Part shown: piece after piece, positions 43,270 through 54,161 of the stretch | How the letters are laid out: each line of letters opens with the position of its first letter | Numbering within the stretch: the first letter of the stretch is position 1 | NCBI GenBank assembly: GCA_964034945.1 | Contig: OZ035962.1 | Coordinates: forward strand, 36,173,943-36,237,942 | DNA from: Chrysopilus asiliformis | Lineage: Eukaryota > Arthropoda > Insecta > Diptera > Rhagionidae | Reading direction: 5' to 3' | DNA length: 64,000 nucleotides | The notes under the pieces: generated by a model | What the model saw: only the letters and a program-made list of their open reading frames with translations | What the model was told of the DNA's origin: nothing | Databases searched by the model: none | Position numbers and translations under genes: made by a program

Positions 43270-43848
43270 CTCTAAAGTACTTCAAACTAGCTATCGAAGC
43301 CAAAAAAAAATTCAAATGTGTGAAATATACACTACATGAAATTTTTGTAACCTTTGTTTAAATATATTTTACTGCAAAAAGTAAAAAAAAAACATTCGAA
43401 ATGTACCTTGTATCCGCCTCTATGTTTTCTAGAGTACTGGCTCATAAAAAATAAAAACTCAAAAAAAAATAAAAGAAATTTGCACTGTTTAATAAATATT
43501 CAAAACATTAAGCTAAAGTTATTTTTACACAACCTATTTTAACACAAAAATGTAGGACTACTGTCCACTAAAGTAAGGTGATCAGATTTCTGAAGTCAGA
43601 ATTCGGGACGCGGGCAATTTTTTTTTTGTTTCATTTATTCAAGAGTCGATATTTTTAATCATTCTATACCAAAGGTAGCCAAACTTTCACTATCAATCAC
43701 CTAGAGTATTTCAAAAATTCTCATCGTTGCAGAAGAACATGAAAGTGACTACCTTTAGGGAAAAAACAATAAAATTGAAATGCGCCGCAGGAAACAAATG
43801 TCCTGTAGACGAATGTTTCCCCCAACCCATAGTAAACTCCCCAAAATT

Positions 43849-43890
43849 TCGAAAAGTCAGAGCATTGAGCCTTTACGACGATCGCATGAT
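43849..43890 (+). pseudogene. Displaced shard of the wit 3' coding end
   Basis: TTCGAAAAGTCAGAG followed by CATTGAGCCTTTACGACGAT and CGCATGAT repeats the wit tail encoding RKVRA-SKT-LSLYDDRMM (41791-41843), minus 11 bases in the middle. Outside this block I see no match to wit. The orientation is the same as wit. Confidence 0.8.
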
Positions 43891-44048
43891 CCAAATGATG
43901 AACTCCCCAAAATTTCAAATCGATCCTGGAGTCGGTAGCTACCAGTTTGACAGCCACAATCCTAACCAACAGTTGGCACTTACAAATTTTTGTAAAAATA
44001 CCTTTAAAGGTCATTTAAACTTAGATTGCTGAATGAATTGTACATATA

Positions 44049-44539
44049 CAGTTGAAGTCCTCTAACTCGAAATGTCTGCTGCCATCAAAATTGTTTCGAA
44101 TTAACCCTAATCCTCCTAGGTTGAGTCTTTGGGACTCATTTCAACTTTGCTTTGGATGCCACCAAATGGAAATCAAGTCCGTTTACATCTGGACGAACGT
44201 GCTCACATAACATTATGTGAAAAAAAAATATTCTAATACCTACTGTTAAATTTAGTGTTTTATATATAACTTTCATATGAGAGCACGGGACTCATCCTAG
44301 GTGTTTTTGTTTGTAAATTAACCCAGGATGATTAGGGTTAAAGGAGTTTCGAGTTAGAGAAATTGAAACAATTTTTTTAAGTACATGTACTTATATGTAT
44401 ATTTATTCGTTTTTAGGAGTTTTTAAAACAAACTAAAAATTTAAAGAAAAATTGAAAGGAGCGCAAAAAAGTGATAAAAAAAATTCGAGTTAGAGGAAAA
44501 TTCGAATTACATGGATTCCGAGTCAGAGGACTTTGACTG
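44049..44539. mobile_element. pogo-like MITE, split by a TTAA element
   Basis: CAGTTGAAGTCCTCTAACTC faces an inverse ending CAGAGGACTTTGACTG, flanked by TA on both sides. CAG termini with TA duplication fit pogo/Tc1-mariner MITEs. CGAGTTAGAG motifs recur inside. Confidence 0.85.
44105..44337. mobile_element. piggyBac-type MITE nested in pogo-like MITE
   Basis: CCCTAATCCTCCTAGG faces CCCAGGATGATTAGGG (14 of 16 paired), with TTAA at 44101-44104 and 44338-44341. Removing it leaves the host reading TTTCGAATTAAAGGAG without a gap. 233 bp, no coding. Confidence 0.88.
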
Positions 44540-44879
44540 TATATGCAAAAATAAAAATAGACGCTCAATTTGATATGCTTGTTGTTCACTGCACAATATT
44601 TTATGATAAATGCGGGACAGTATGTGCAACGTGGTAAATTTTGTGTCGAATGCGGGACTTTGCAGGATTGTTGCCAATGCGGGGCAGTCCCCGAGCAATA
44701 CAGGACGTCTGGTCACCGTACCCTAAATTGTCTTGATTCGAAATTGTTTTCATCTTTTTTTCCAGCCTAGGTAAATAAAATTTGGCTATTTCTTATTTAG
44801 GGCAACAATTCTAAGACTTTTGTCACATCCGGTTAACTTCATTAATCCTATCAGTTTATATTTATATTACACTTCTAAA

Positions 44880-45129
44880 TTGAGGCGTTAAAAGCTAGAG
44901 TGGACCAACCCACATAATCGAGTTTTTGAAGCTCTTCCACTTTTGTACTATTATTTACTGTAAATTTTTGGAAAAAAAAATTCTGTGGACTTTATTACTC
45001 AATGTTGAAATGTTCTTTTGTGCATCCAAACATTTTTATCTAAAAACTCACTCGCAATAGTGATTCAAACACAAAAAAATTCACGATTTCGACATGTGGG
45101 TTGGGCCACTCTAGCACTCAACGCCTCAA
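44880..45129. mobile_element. MITE with TTGAGGCGTT ends, copy 1
   Basis: TTGAGGCGTT / AACGCCTCAA termini are followed by CTAGAGTGGACCAACCCACA and its inverse. The interior closely matches 63590-63752 (TAATCGAGTTTTTGAAGCT, GTGGACTTTATTACTCAATG). Confidence 0.8.
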
Positions 45130-45764
45130 TTAATCTAAGAAATTAGCGCATATTTGTAAAGATATTTAAAATTTAAAAATCAGAATCTGCAGCATTTCTT
45201 TGGTTAAATCGGGAAAATTTCGTTTAATTCTAAGTAAATTAGTAAATATCAATAGCTTTTGATAAAACAAGATAAATTATATTTTTACAAAATCTATTCA
45301 TTTTTGTTTGTATAGTGCAAAATTAATTACTTGGTGCTACATAAATGTAATGTTCAACCAAATATTGTTATAATAAATATAACAGGAACCAAAAAAAAAA
45401 TACGAATCTATGTTGAATTACCATTCTAATGACCCAACATTAATTTTCAAAGAAACTAAGCTTCTAATGTCACAAATTAAATATATTTATATGTAAAATT
45501 ACATACTATACAAGAAATCAAATTTGATCTACAAAATCCTTGTATTTTTCTGTTATTCAACACATTTTCTAAGATACTTAGTAATCGAAAGCCTTAAACG
45601 AATTGAAACCAAACGATTAAACGCTCGTCAATATGGTAATTAAGTAAATTGTATTATTTGAATCTTTAAATAATTAGGTACAATAAGATCACAAAATAGG
45701 TATCTACTTCATGTACACATGTTTCATTTGATATCAAAAAAAGCTATATATAATCAAATAATTA
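45130..45764. other. AT-rich spacer
   Basis: No gene, terminal repeat or RNA recognised. Confidence 0.4.
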
Positions 45765-45885
45765 CAGTGGAACCTCGGTTCATGGACTTAATCCTTTGGG
45801 ATGGGATCGGAACGTTCATAAACCAAAGAGTTTACGAACCAAAACAGTTTTTTCCATATACAATAAATTAATGTAAAATTAATTA

Positions 45886-45992
45886 ATTTTTATACATTCT
45901 CACTATTTTCATATATGATTTTAAGCGTCATTCTTGATCATCATTCTTGATGCTTAAAATCATATATGAAAATAGTGAGAATGTATAAAAAT
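45886..45992. repeat. Hairpin with 41-bp arms
   Basis: ATTTTTATACATTCTCACTA at 45886 is mirrored at the end (45992). Arms 45886-45926 and 45952-45992 appear perfectly paired around a 25-base loop with TTCTTGATCA repeats. Confidence 0.88.
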
Positions 45993-46245
45993 GTTCACAA
46001 AGTTGATAACTTATAGCAAAACCTGTATAAGCCGGACTAAGCCTGTATAAGCCAGAAACCTGCCTAAACCGAACACTTTTGAAGACTTTTTTCATACAAG
46101 ATGAATCTGGAGAAACCGGGACCTGCTCAACGCGGACTCGGACAACATTTTTTCTGCATAAGCCGGACTTTCTTTCAATCAGATTTTTTAGAGTGTATAT
46201 GAGAATGATATCATATTTAGTATACTGGGCACCAATCATATATTG

Positions 46246-46441
46246 CGACGCGTCTCTGACTTTCGACTTCGCCGCAGCTTTGAACTCTTGACTTCGCCAT
46301 ATCTGCAGCTCGAATTTTCTCTGAATCGTCACTATGTATTAAAACAGGATTCTGACTATCACTCCAGGAAATTTTAAGTTGCTGATATGGCGAAGTCAAG
46401 AGTTAAAAGCTGCGTCGAAGTCGAAAGACAGAGACGCGTCG
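46246..46441. repeat. Foldback MITE with CGACGCGTCTCTG ends
   Basis: The left arm 46246-46313 and right arm 46384-46441 pair imperfectly, sharing CGACGCGTCTCTG, TTCGACTTCG and AACTCTTGACTTCGCCATAT. The 70-base loop is unrelated. Confidence 0.75.
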
Positions 46442-47233
46442 GAATACATAATTGCTGCCCAGTTTCCAGCGCGTAGAACCAACCGTCCAATCAAAAACGT
46501 ATTACAGCAATGTGTTTACGCTGACAAAGGAAGTAAATTTCCGTTTGCTTGTCCGTCCGACAACACAATAACTCTCGAACGAAATCAGGTGAAAATTTTG
46601 CACAGATCTATTTGTGTAAAAAGCAAAGTTTTGTTCTCGAATGGGTAAAATCGCACTACTCTTTCTCCCTTCCCACATACCAATGAAACGTTTCTTTCTA
46701 TTATCTAAAGAACACTGTGCAAAACCCCGTGATTTTGAAGACTTTGTAAGGGCCAAGATGGATCCATACTGTGGATTAAAATTGGAAATTCATAAATTGA
46801 TATGATTCGGAAATTGGTTATTCAATTTTTAATAGTAAAAATCATATATAAAAGCATTAAAAATGCCTAAAATCTTATTGCTCAAAGTTAATAAAAGAAG
46901 AAAGTATTGAGAAACAGGAAGGGAAAACATTGCTTCGAAGAAAAGACCCCTTCCATAAAAACATCAGACAACAGTTTTATTGGTAACACTACTCGACATC
47001 TCTTTTAATATTATTCGATTCTAATTGAAACTCTTTCGAAATCATCCTACCTTTTATTGTCATAGGCCTATCCAAGAACCAATTTTTTCATGAGCCGAAC
47101 CATTGTTCACGAACTGAGCAATTGTTTAGGCTTAAAAGTAGCTCACAAATTGAAATGTTTACAACCCGAGATTTCAGCGTAGATTTTTATATTTAATTAC
47201 AAAATCGTAAAACTTTGATAATATTTCGACCGT

Positions 47234-47399
47234 ATAATATTATTTGTATTAATTTGGCGAGCTTAGCGGTCCAATTTTAGGAAATAAAAACAAAAAATAT
47301 GTTTAATGTTCCAGGCTGGAAAACCAAAATTAAACATAATTTTTGTTTTTATTTCCTGAAATTGGACCGCTAAGCCCGCCAAACTAATACAAATAATAT
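47234..47399. repeat. Foldback with about 70-bp arms
   Basis: ATAATATTATTTGTATTAAT at the left is mirrored at 47399. The arms include TTAGCGGTCCAATTT and GGAAATAAAAACAAAAA. The loop is about 20 bases. A few mismatches. Confidence 0.82.
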
Positions 47400-47727
47400 C
47401 GTAAAACAAAATAAAATTAAAAAAAAAACCTAAGCCGGAACAAATTTCTTGGTCCCGTGCGAGTCGGGCTTATACAGATTTTTTTGTACATAAGTAAAAT
47501 GTAGACGAAAACTAAGAGATTTTTGCTCCTCAAATTCTCTTTTTCCTTCTAATAACACTCGACTCTGATTGAACTCCACTAAGCCTGTCTTACTTTTTAT
47601 CTAAAAACTGAAATTTTGTTCATCAACCGAAAGATTGTTCACGAACCGAGATATTTTTTGGGCTCGGAACTGGTTTACGAACCAAAACTTTCACAGACCG
47701 AGGTGTATTTACGAACCGAGGTTCTAA

Positions 47728-48943
47728 TATACACATTTAAAGTAGGTAAATGTTAAATAAGTTAAATGAAAAAGATCTTTTATGCCGCTAAGACTGCAAT
47801 AAAACTAATAAGACCAATTATATAATGTAGAGAAATGAGAATATTTAAGTAAAGCAAAAAATAAATAAATAAATAATTGGGTCGAATAGTTATCATTAAT
47901 TTGTGGATTGTATGCAAGAGTTTATATTGTAATATGTTATTGTAATGCAATGGTAAATGTAAATAGTTAAAATTGAGAAAAACTGAAATTACTTAAATAA
48001 AAATGATACACGCCCAAAAAATAATTACTAGACATTGTTTTATTCCAAATTAAAAAGTATTATAGGGATACCAAAATTGTTTCGTTGCGGTGTTGCATTG
48101 CGGAATTTTTAATGACTGCCAATTTTTAATGTTTTTTTTTCTCAGCCATAATTAAACATAAGACAGCTACAATTGCCAGGGGCCAATCGTCAAATACTCT
48201 ATATGATGACAGACAAAATGTTTATTTAAAAAAATCCAATTGTATAGGAGAGGGGCAAATAAGTGGTCCGATTGGATTTTGAAGTATGGAACAGTTATGT
48301 AAAATCATATTCTAAACAGATTTTATCTTCATAAATTTTTTAATACGACTCACCGATTTCGAGTAAATAGAAAAAAAAATATTCTATTTGTTATGGGGGA
48401 GGAGTGAAGGAGTAGTCCAACTGGCGGGAGCTACCAAAGTATCACTACATTGTAACTGCTTTATAGTCGAAATTTGAAAAACTTTCTCACTGACAAGATC
48501 TCAAAAATCGACAGTTGATAATTAGGCGATTCCTATCTTAATACTCTTGAGAGTATGTTAGGTGGGATACTAAGCCAAGGTTTAAAGAGGATCGTTAAAT
48601 TACCGATTCGTTGGCAGCTAAAAGTTTAGCTTCGATTTTTAATTTTTGCCTAATATAAAAAAAGAACTAGTGATTTGCAATTTTAAATATTTCTATTGAT
48701 AATATATTTAAGAAATCCGAAAAACGAATTTAATCGACTTTCACGAAAACCACTTGAAGTAGTTTCAAAGTATTTTAAAAGTACGTATTTATATCACTTG
48801 CTCTTCAAGCCAGTTCTAAACTTTCTTAAAGGTTCTTTTTGATATTTTTGGCATGCAAAATCGATGGATAAAAACTTGAGCTTGGAAGTCACCCTTGGTG
48901 CTCATGGCTTAGTAGGGCTGGTTTACATATATTCCATCTAGGC
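47728..48943. other. Spacer without recognisable gene
   Basis: AT-rich. No terminal repeats found. A weak INE-like trace is possible near 48250-48420. Confidence 0.35.
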
Positions 48944-50054
48944 CATGGCCGAATTACTACTAATCCACACCTGCCATGAATGCCGTCAGTGTCGCTGTCA
49001 CGTCTGATGTTATGTCTAGTGAAGATTGAAATGTCAGCTGTTACGACATAAAAGTCTAACATTTTTTGTTGACATCTTTGCTAACAGAAATCGTAACAGA
49101 AATGGAATTTAAGATGGCGGATTCTAATTTTTCACGTGCAGAGTGGCTCCGTGTTATACACGCCATCCAGACCTGCCGGAAACTCTGACATAAATGTTAG
49201 CAGAAATGTCATTAGAAAAGTCTGTTGTGACGTAGGTGGGCTGCTGATTCTGGCATGACATTTCAGTTCCAGAAATGCGTTGAGCAATAAACAACTCAGA
49301 GTAGTAAATATGACGATCTGTGATTTCACTTTTTTCTTTAAAATCTCCGCACTAAACTGAAATTCGGCCTCCTGCTGCCCCACGATGCATTTTTCAAATC
49401 ATTTCTTTGTAAAAATTACTTTTAAACAGTATTCGTTTATATAAACAGACGTTTATATCACAACAGACGTTTATATAAACGAATACTGTTTAAAAGTAAT
49501 TTTTACAAAGAAATGATTTGAAAAATGCATCACAACAGACGTTTATATAAACGAATACTGTTTAAAAGTAATTTTTACAAAGAAATGATTTGAAAAATGC
49601 ATCGTGGGGGCAGCAGGAGGCCGAATTTCATTTTAGTGCGGAGATTTTAAAGAAAAAAGTGAAATCACAGATCGTCATATTTACTACTCTGAGTTGTTTA
49701 TTGCTCAACGCATTTCTGGAACTGAAATGTCATGCCAGAATCAGCAGCCCACCTACGTCACAACAGACTTTTCTAATGACATTTCTGCTAACATTTATGT
49801 CAGAGTTTCCGGCAGGTCTGGATGGCGTGTTATACAAGGTCTGTTTGACAGCTCAGTTGCTTCTGGCTCTGACGTCATCGGCAAGAAATTCTTATAAGAC
49901 TGAATGGGAATTTTCCCTAATTCTCAAATCTAGCTAACATCTAGCTAAACAACTCCGTACACACAATCAACATTACAAAGAATTTCTTGCCGATGACGTA
50001 GCAAAATGGTGGCTGTCAAAAAATAACCAGCAGACCTTGTATAATTCGGCCATG
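48944..50054. mobile_element. Foldback/MULE-like element with multi-copy palindromic core
   Basis: CATGGCCGAATTA / TAATTCGGCCATG termini are flanked by a 9-bp duplication CATCTAGGC (48935-48943, 50055-50063). A 9-bp duplication plus long inverted repeats fits MULE-related foldback elements. The core 49145-49395 returns inverted at about 49595-49835. The block from CGTTTATATAAACGAATACT to GAAATGATTTG occurs once inverted and twice direct at 49430-49600. A further inverted pair AAGAATTTCTTGCCGATGAC lies near 49880 and 49978. The mirrored ORFs over the arms are not taken as genes. Confidence 0.85.
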
Positions 50055-50118
50055 CATCTAGGCCGCACGCAACTGTCATCCAAAAACGTAATAAATAAAT
50101 GTAGTATCTCGAAACTTA

Positions 50119-50552
50119 AGGTGGAAACAGAATTGCGGCTTTGTGGACTTCAGCTTTGACAGTTCTGTAGACTCAATGCTTTTCAACGTAATGGAACAGA
50201 ATAGCAAAGTTGCAAAGCTGGTGAAGCCGAAGTCGTAGTAGCTCTACTCTCTACTCTTGGTTGGCTTTGACAACTTTAACCTAACTTTTTTTGTGAGTAA
50301 ATGATTGTCATTGAAAATGTTTGAAGAAAAGTTGATAAATATAGTGCAAGAAAATGAAATTCTTCATAATAAAAAAAAACAAGGAATACAGAAATGCGAA
50401 AAAAAAGAATTATCAAATAAATATGAAGAATTATGAATTATTTGTCAAAGTTGCAATTGTGTTCGAATGAAAGTTGAAGCCGACGAAGCCAACAAAGTCC
50501 AAAGCTGAAGCCGAAGCCCAAAGTCCAAAAAGCCGCAATTCTATTTCCGCCT
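50119..50552. mobile_element. Harbinger-type MITE copy B, uninterrupted
   Basis: Same ends as 38442-39365, with TTA flanks (50116-50118, 50553-50555). At 434 bp it shows the pre-insertion state of copy A. No coding. Confidence 0.88.
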
Positions 50553-50802
50553 TTAGGGTTTATTGGCCAATATTTTGACTAATACTTGCTTCTCTGGAAA
50601 TGGATTTTCTATTCATTTGTATCGGATTTCTCCTGGCAAAAGGCTTAAGCCTCTCTGAAAAGAGAAAATAAACAATTCACATAAAAAACAAACAATCAAA
50701 CCAGTCCACAGGTTATTGTTTATGGAAGACGCCATTTTTATATGCCCGCTATAATTTTCGCCCTATGGGAGTAGAACAAATGCTTTCGCCGTCCGTACGG
50801 CA

Positions 50803-51273
50803 GCCGCATGGAAATCGAATGGTCATGCGTCTTCAAGTTTATACAGTCCATTTCCATTCGGATTCGTTAAAGGTAGAACCAGAAACATACGTCCGTGCGT
50901 CCGCCATGCGTCCGTCACGTTGACAGTTCGATGCGGTCAAAGTAAAATCAACGGGCTGCTATGAGTACTCCCCTAATAATGCGTTTGTCCGATGTGGCAA
51001 CCGCATAGAGTAGGTCGACTTTCTACTTTTACATGCGGCAAAGCACGGAAATGTCATTTCGCAAAAAAGTTTGGTTACGATTTCAGCAATTTAAGTATGG
51101 AACAAATTGAAAGTAATTGATTCGACGATAAACTAATAGAAAAAGTGCAAAAAAAGTGAAGAAGAAGTGATTCGTTGCCGTACCCAACTGTCACCGCATA
51201 AAACTGTCTACCGGACGGACGCATCAACATACGATTCAGGTTCTAGCTTAAGTCATTCGAATTTCCATGCGGC
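50803..51273. mobile_element. MITE with GCCGCATGGAAAT ends
   Basis: GCCGCATGGAAATCGAATGG faces the inverse ending ATTTCCATGCGGC. Inner CGTCCG-rich and GGTAGAACC/GGTTCTA motifs are also mirrored. About 470 bp. CpG-rich for this window. No coding, target duplication unclear. Confidence 0.7.
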
Positions 51274-51419
51274 CTAAATCGAATTTGTAAACGGCCACTC
51301 TGTTTTACAGGCACTCTAATTGCAACATTTCACCATGTTCATATTGTTGATATACTCGAACAGAAATTGTCAAAATTATGGCAAGAAAAGGAACGGTGGT
51401 ACCGAGTAGAAAGCCTTTA

Positions 51420-51743
51420 ACCTAGAGAGTGGCCATGCTACCTTAATAGACCGTGCTACTGAGTAGGACAGTCTATTAACTCCAATTATAACAGTCTATT
51501 AGGTCAGTTAGAACAGCTTTTTCTCCAGATTAGAACAGTCTGTAAACATATTTTCAATTTATCAAAACAACTGTGAGTTTCCAAATTTTTTTGATACCTC
51601 AAACATGCTATTTTTACCTATATTAACCACCTTCAGTTATTTTGGCAATTATTTATAACAATGAATCAAATTCTTAAAGTTTTTCGCGCTCGTTTTTCAG
51701 CTCGGCGGCCATTTTTAGATGTCCCCATGGCCACTCTCTAGGT
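51420..51743. mobile_element. MITE with perfect 18-bp ends and TA duplication
   Basis: ACCTAGAGAGTGGCCATG faces CATGGCCACTCTCTAGGT, with TA outside each. 324 bp, no coding. Internal CAGTCTATTA and AGAACAG motifs recur. A diverged relative is at 61389-61705 and a piece at 32690-32732. Confidence 0.88.
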
Positions 51744-52291
51744 TATAGGCTCTCTAATACCGAGGCACCCCCGTCTTTCTCTTACCAAAATTTTCCCAGT
51801 TTCTGGCCCAGTTTGGTAGACTATTTCAACAACTGTGAACACGGCCTTTAATGTTAATTTATCAGCTTATGCCAACCCTGACGAAACGGATTTGACAGCA
51901 GATGACAATCCCAATAGAAAAAGATAAATAGATAAAGTGAAGAGTGAAGCACTAGCTCGATGCTATTTCCTTCATGTCAACCACTAATTTTCGGAAGTAA
52001 TAACGAATTCATTTTGTGTGACCAGAATACTCGTAAACAATTTCAATGGTAGCAGACTCGGAGTTTCAAGTTTCCATATTATAAAGGGAAAACTCCAGAA
52101 ACTGAATTACGAGAACTTCACATTCGAAACAGCAATAGTGTAAAAAAAATCAGTCCTGGTTGTACACAAATGAGGTAAGTACACAAAATCCTTTAATATA
52201 TCATTCCTTGTCAAATTAACGGTATTTGTATTCTGCTTGATAATCACAAAATAGCCAGACTTTCGAGGAGAGTCCTTTATCGGACAGCAAA

Positions 52292-54161
52292 ATGGACATA
52301 TCAGTCTCATCCGTCATAGAAAGCGATTCTGGGACAGTAGATGTCACAACATCAATAATTAGTAATGAAGGAAATAAATTGAATATCAAGAACAGTTTGA
52401 CTGAAGGCGCCGAAATAAATTCTACCGACATAATAACGGGCAGTACGGACAACACTGAGCAATGTTCCGGTAATTCATCGCCCGACCAGATTTGGAAATT
52501 GGACAATCAACGATTGCTGGACAATGAATCATCAAGAATGATTCGTTTAGAGCAGTGCAATAAATCGCAAACAAATCATCGACATGACCATCAGCAGCCG
52601 CAGCATCAAAATGTGAATATGTTGCGAAGCGAACTTACGATTGCTAACAGCCACCCGCTCATGTCGCCGCCAGGGACAGATTCAGATTCCGAGAATGGAC
52701 ATCGACATGTGTTCAGCTATCCTGATGTTATACCAGAAAGTGAGCCGCTACGAATAGCGGCCGTATCGACTGGTAACAGTAGTCCCCAACTGAATCGTCT
52801 AGGAAATAAACTAATGAATCACAATCTAGATGTGACTTTAGTCTGCCCATCGAATCAACGAAGAAAAATCTCAGTTCTCAGAGAGCCAAGTCCCGATCTC
52901 ATAAGTAGCGGTTCCGAACAGGATTTGTCTCAATATCAGGCCACAGTTGAACCGAATTACCAATCTGTAGCACTAATATCGAATAATCTACATCGGAGCT
53001 TTAATAAGACACCTTCACCGAAACCGCTCTCGCGAAGAAAAATTCCCGTGCCCGCAGAGTTGCTCTCCGATGATATGTCATCTCTCGACTCTATATCGAA
53101 TCACAGTTTCGATGATGATTTGGACCATAATCTGGCATCGCTTAGCCCATCGAGTTCCGTTATGGACGGTATCAATGACAAGGACGAGGATTTCGCGGAT
53201 TTGGAGACGCCGACCAATATGCCACCAGACCCGATACCCCAATATACAGCCGAAGACGAACGGCGCGATTCAAGAAATTGGCAAAAAATCACTCTACCAG
53301 ATGGCAAAACCAGAGAAATCGATATGAAAGTTATCGAGCCATATAAAAGGGTTCTGTCGCATGGCGGCTATTTGAAAGCTGGTGGACACAATGCGGTTGT
53401 ATTGTTTTGCGCATGCCATTTACCAGATCGTTCGAGGACAGATTACCATTACGTCATGGATAATTTATTTCTGTACGTTGTAAAAACCCTGGAGCAACTC
53501 GTCACTGAAGATTATGTATTAGTTTATTTGCATGGTGGCTCAAGTCGACGAAACGTACCACCATTTCCTTGGCTTAAAAAGTATGCTCTTTAGCATTGCA
53601 ACATAACTTTTGTAATAAATAATTTTATGGTATTCTTTCAGGTGTTATCAACTTCTGGACCGCAGACTACGAAAAAGCTTAAAAAATCTTTATTTGGTCC
53701 ATCCAACATTTTGGCTAAAATCGGTTGTTTGGATGTCTCGACCGTTTGTCAGGTAATACCATTGTTTCGAACCATAAATACACAGTGGTATAACTGGAAG
53801 ATAGATCAATTTCTATAAAAAGTCTTCAAATTTTCGATCTTCGAAAAAAATGCTTAAAAAAGATATAATTTTACTACAATATTAATCTCTTTGCACAAAA
53901 CCGTGAATACTCCTATTAGGTTTTGATATGAGATTTTTTTTAAAAAAATATAAAAATAATAGGAGTTTTCATTTAAATAATACTAGTTCTCTCTTCTGTA
54001 CATCCTAATATGTCTAATTTTATATTTTCTTTCATTTCAGCTCGAAATTTTGGCGCAAATTAATTTATGTTCGTTCATTAGAAGAGCTTTATAGTTTGGT
54101 TCCTGTTGAAAAAGCATCAATTCCAGATAAAGTAAAAAACTATGATTCCAAATACACGTAG
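52292..54161 (+). CDS. BNIP2/caytaxin-family protein with C-terminal BCH (CRAL-TRIO-like) domain
   Basis: Coding exons are 52292-53580, 53642-53752 and 54041-54161 (1521 nt, 506 residues), all GT-AG and in frame. An untranslated exon ending at the GTAAGT donor at 52175 probably splices to the acceptor at 52253-52254, 37 bases before the ATG. Residues 1-325 are polar and Ser-rich, without a fold I recognise, and contain Asp/Glu clusters. Residues 326-506 form the BCH domain: WQKITLPDGKTREIDMKVIE, SHGGYLKAGGHNAVVLFCAC, YHYVMDNLF, VYLHGGSSRRNVPP, LVHPTFWLKSVVWMSRPF and KFWRKLIYVRSLEELYSLVP. In animals the family (BNIP2, caytaxin, BNIPL) links Rho/Cdc42 signalling and kinesin cargo. The fly orthologue is probably CG11593 (from memory). 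Confidence 0.95.

Larger units (their letters stand above)
46016..47486. mobile_element. Nested pogo-like element (CTGTATAAGCCGGA type)
   Basis: ACCTGTATAAGCCGGACTAA at the left faces GTCGGGCTTATACAGAT at the right. Similar AAGCCG motifs occur at 7500-7560. It lies wholly inside 45765-47727 and includes an INE-like patch (about 46530-46700, GTCCGTCCG and TTTTGCACAGATC). Ends are approximate. Confidence 0.6.
45765..47727. mobile_element. pogo-like element carrying nested repeats
   Basis: CAGTGGAACCTCGGTTCATG at the left and TTTACGAACCGAGGTTC at the right are inverted, with TA outside each. The right terminus has lost the outer CACTG form. Motifs such as CGAACCAAA recur near both ends. No transposase ORF remains. 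The centre holds a second element and several hairpins. Confidence 0.7.

Noticed and set aside
43727..44032. 101-codon ORF containing the wit-tail shard as a real gene
   Set aside because: Only the SLYDDRM shard has a recognisable source. The rest has no homology and ends near a MITE.
49132..49937. Mirrored ORFs of 83 and 115 codons
   Set aside because: They are the same sequence in the two arms of a foldback element. No known domain, and coding bias is not evident.
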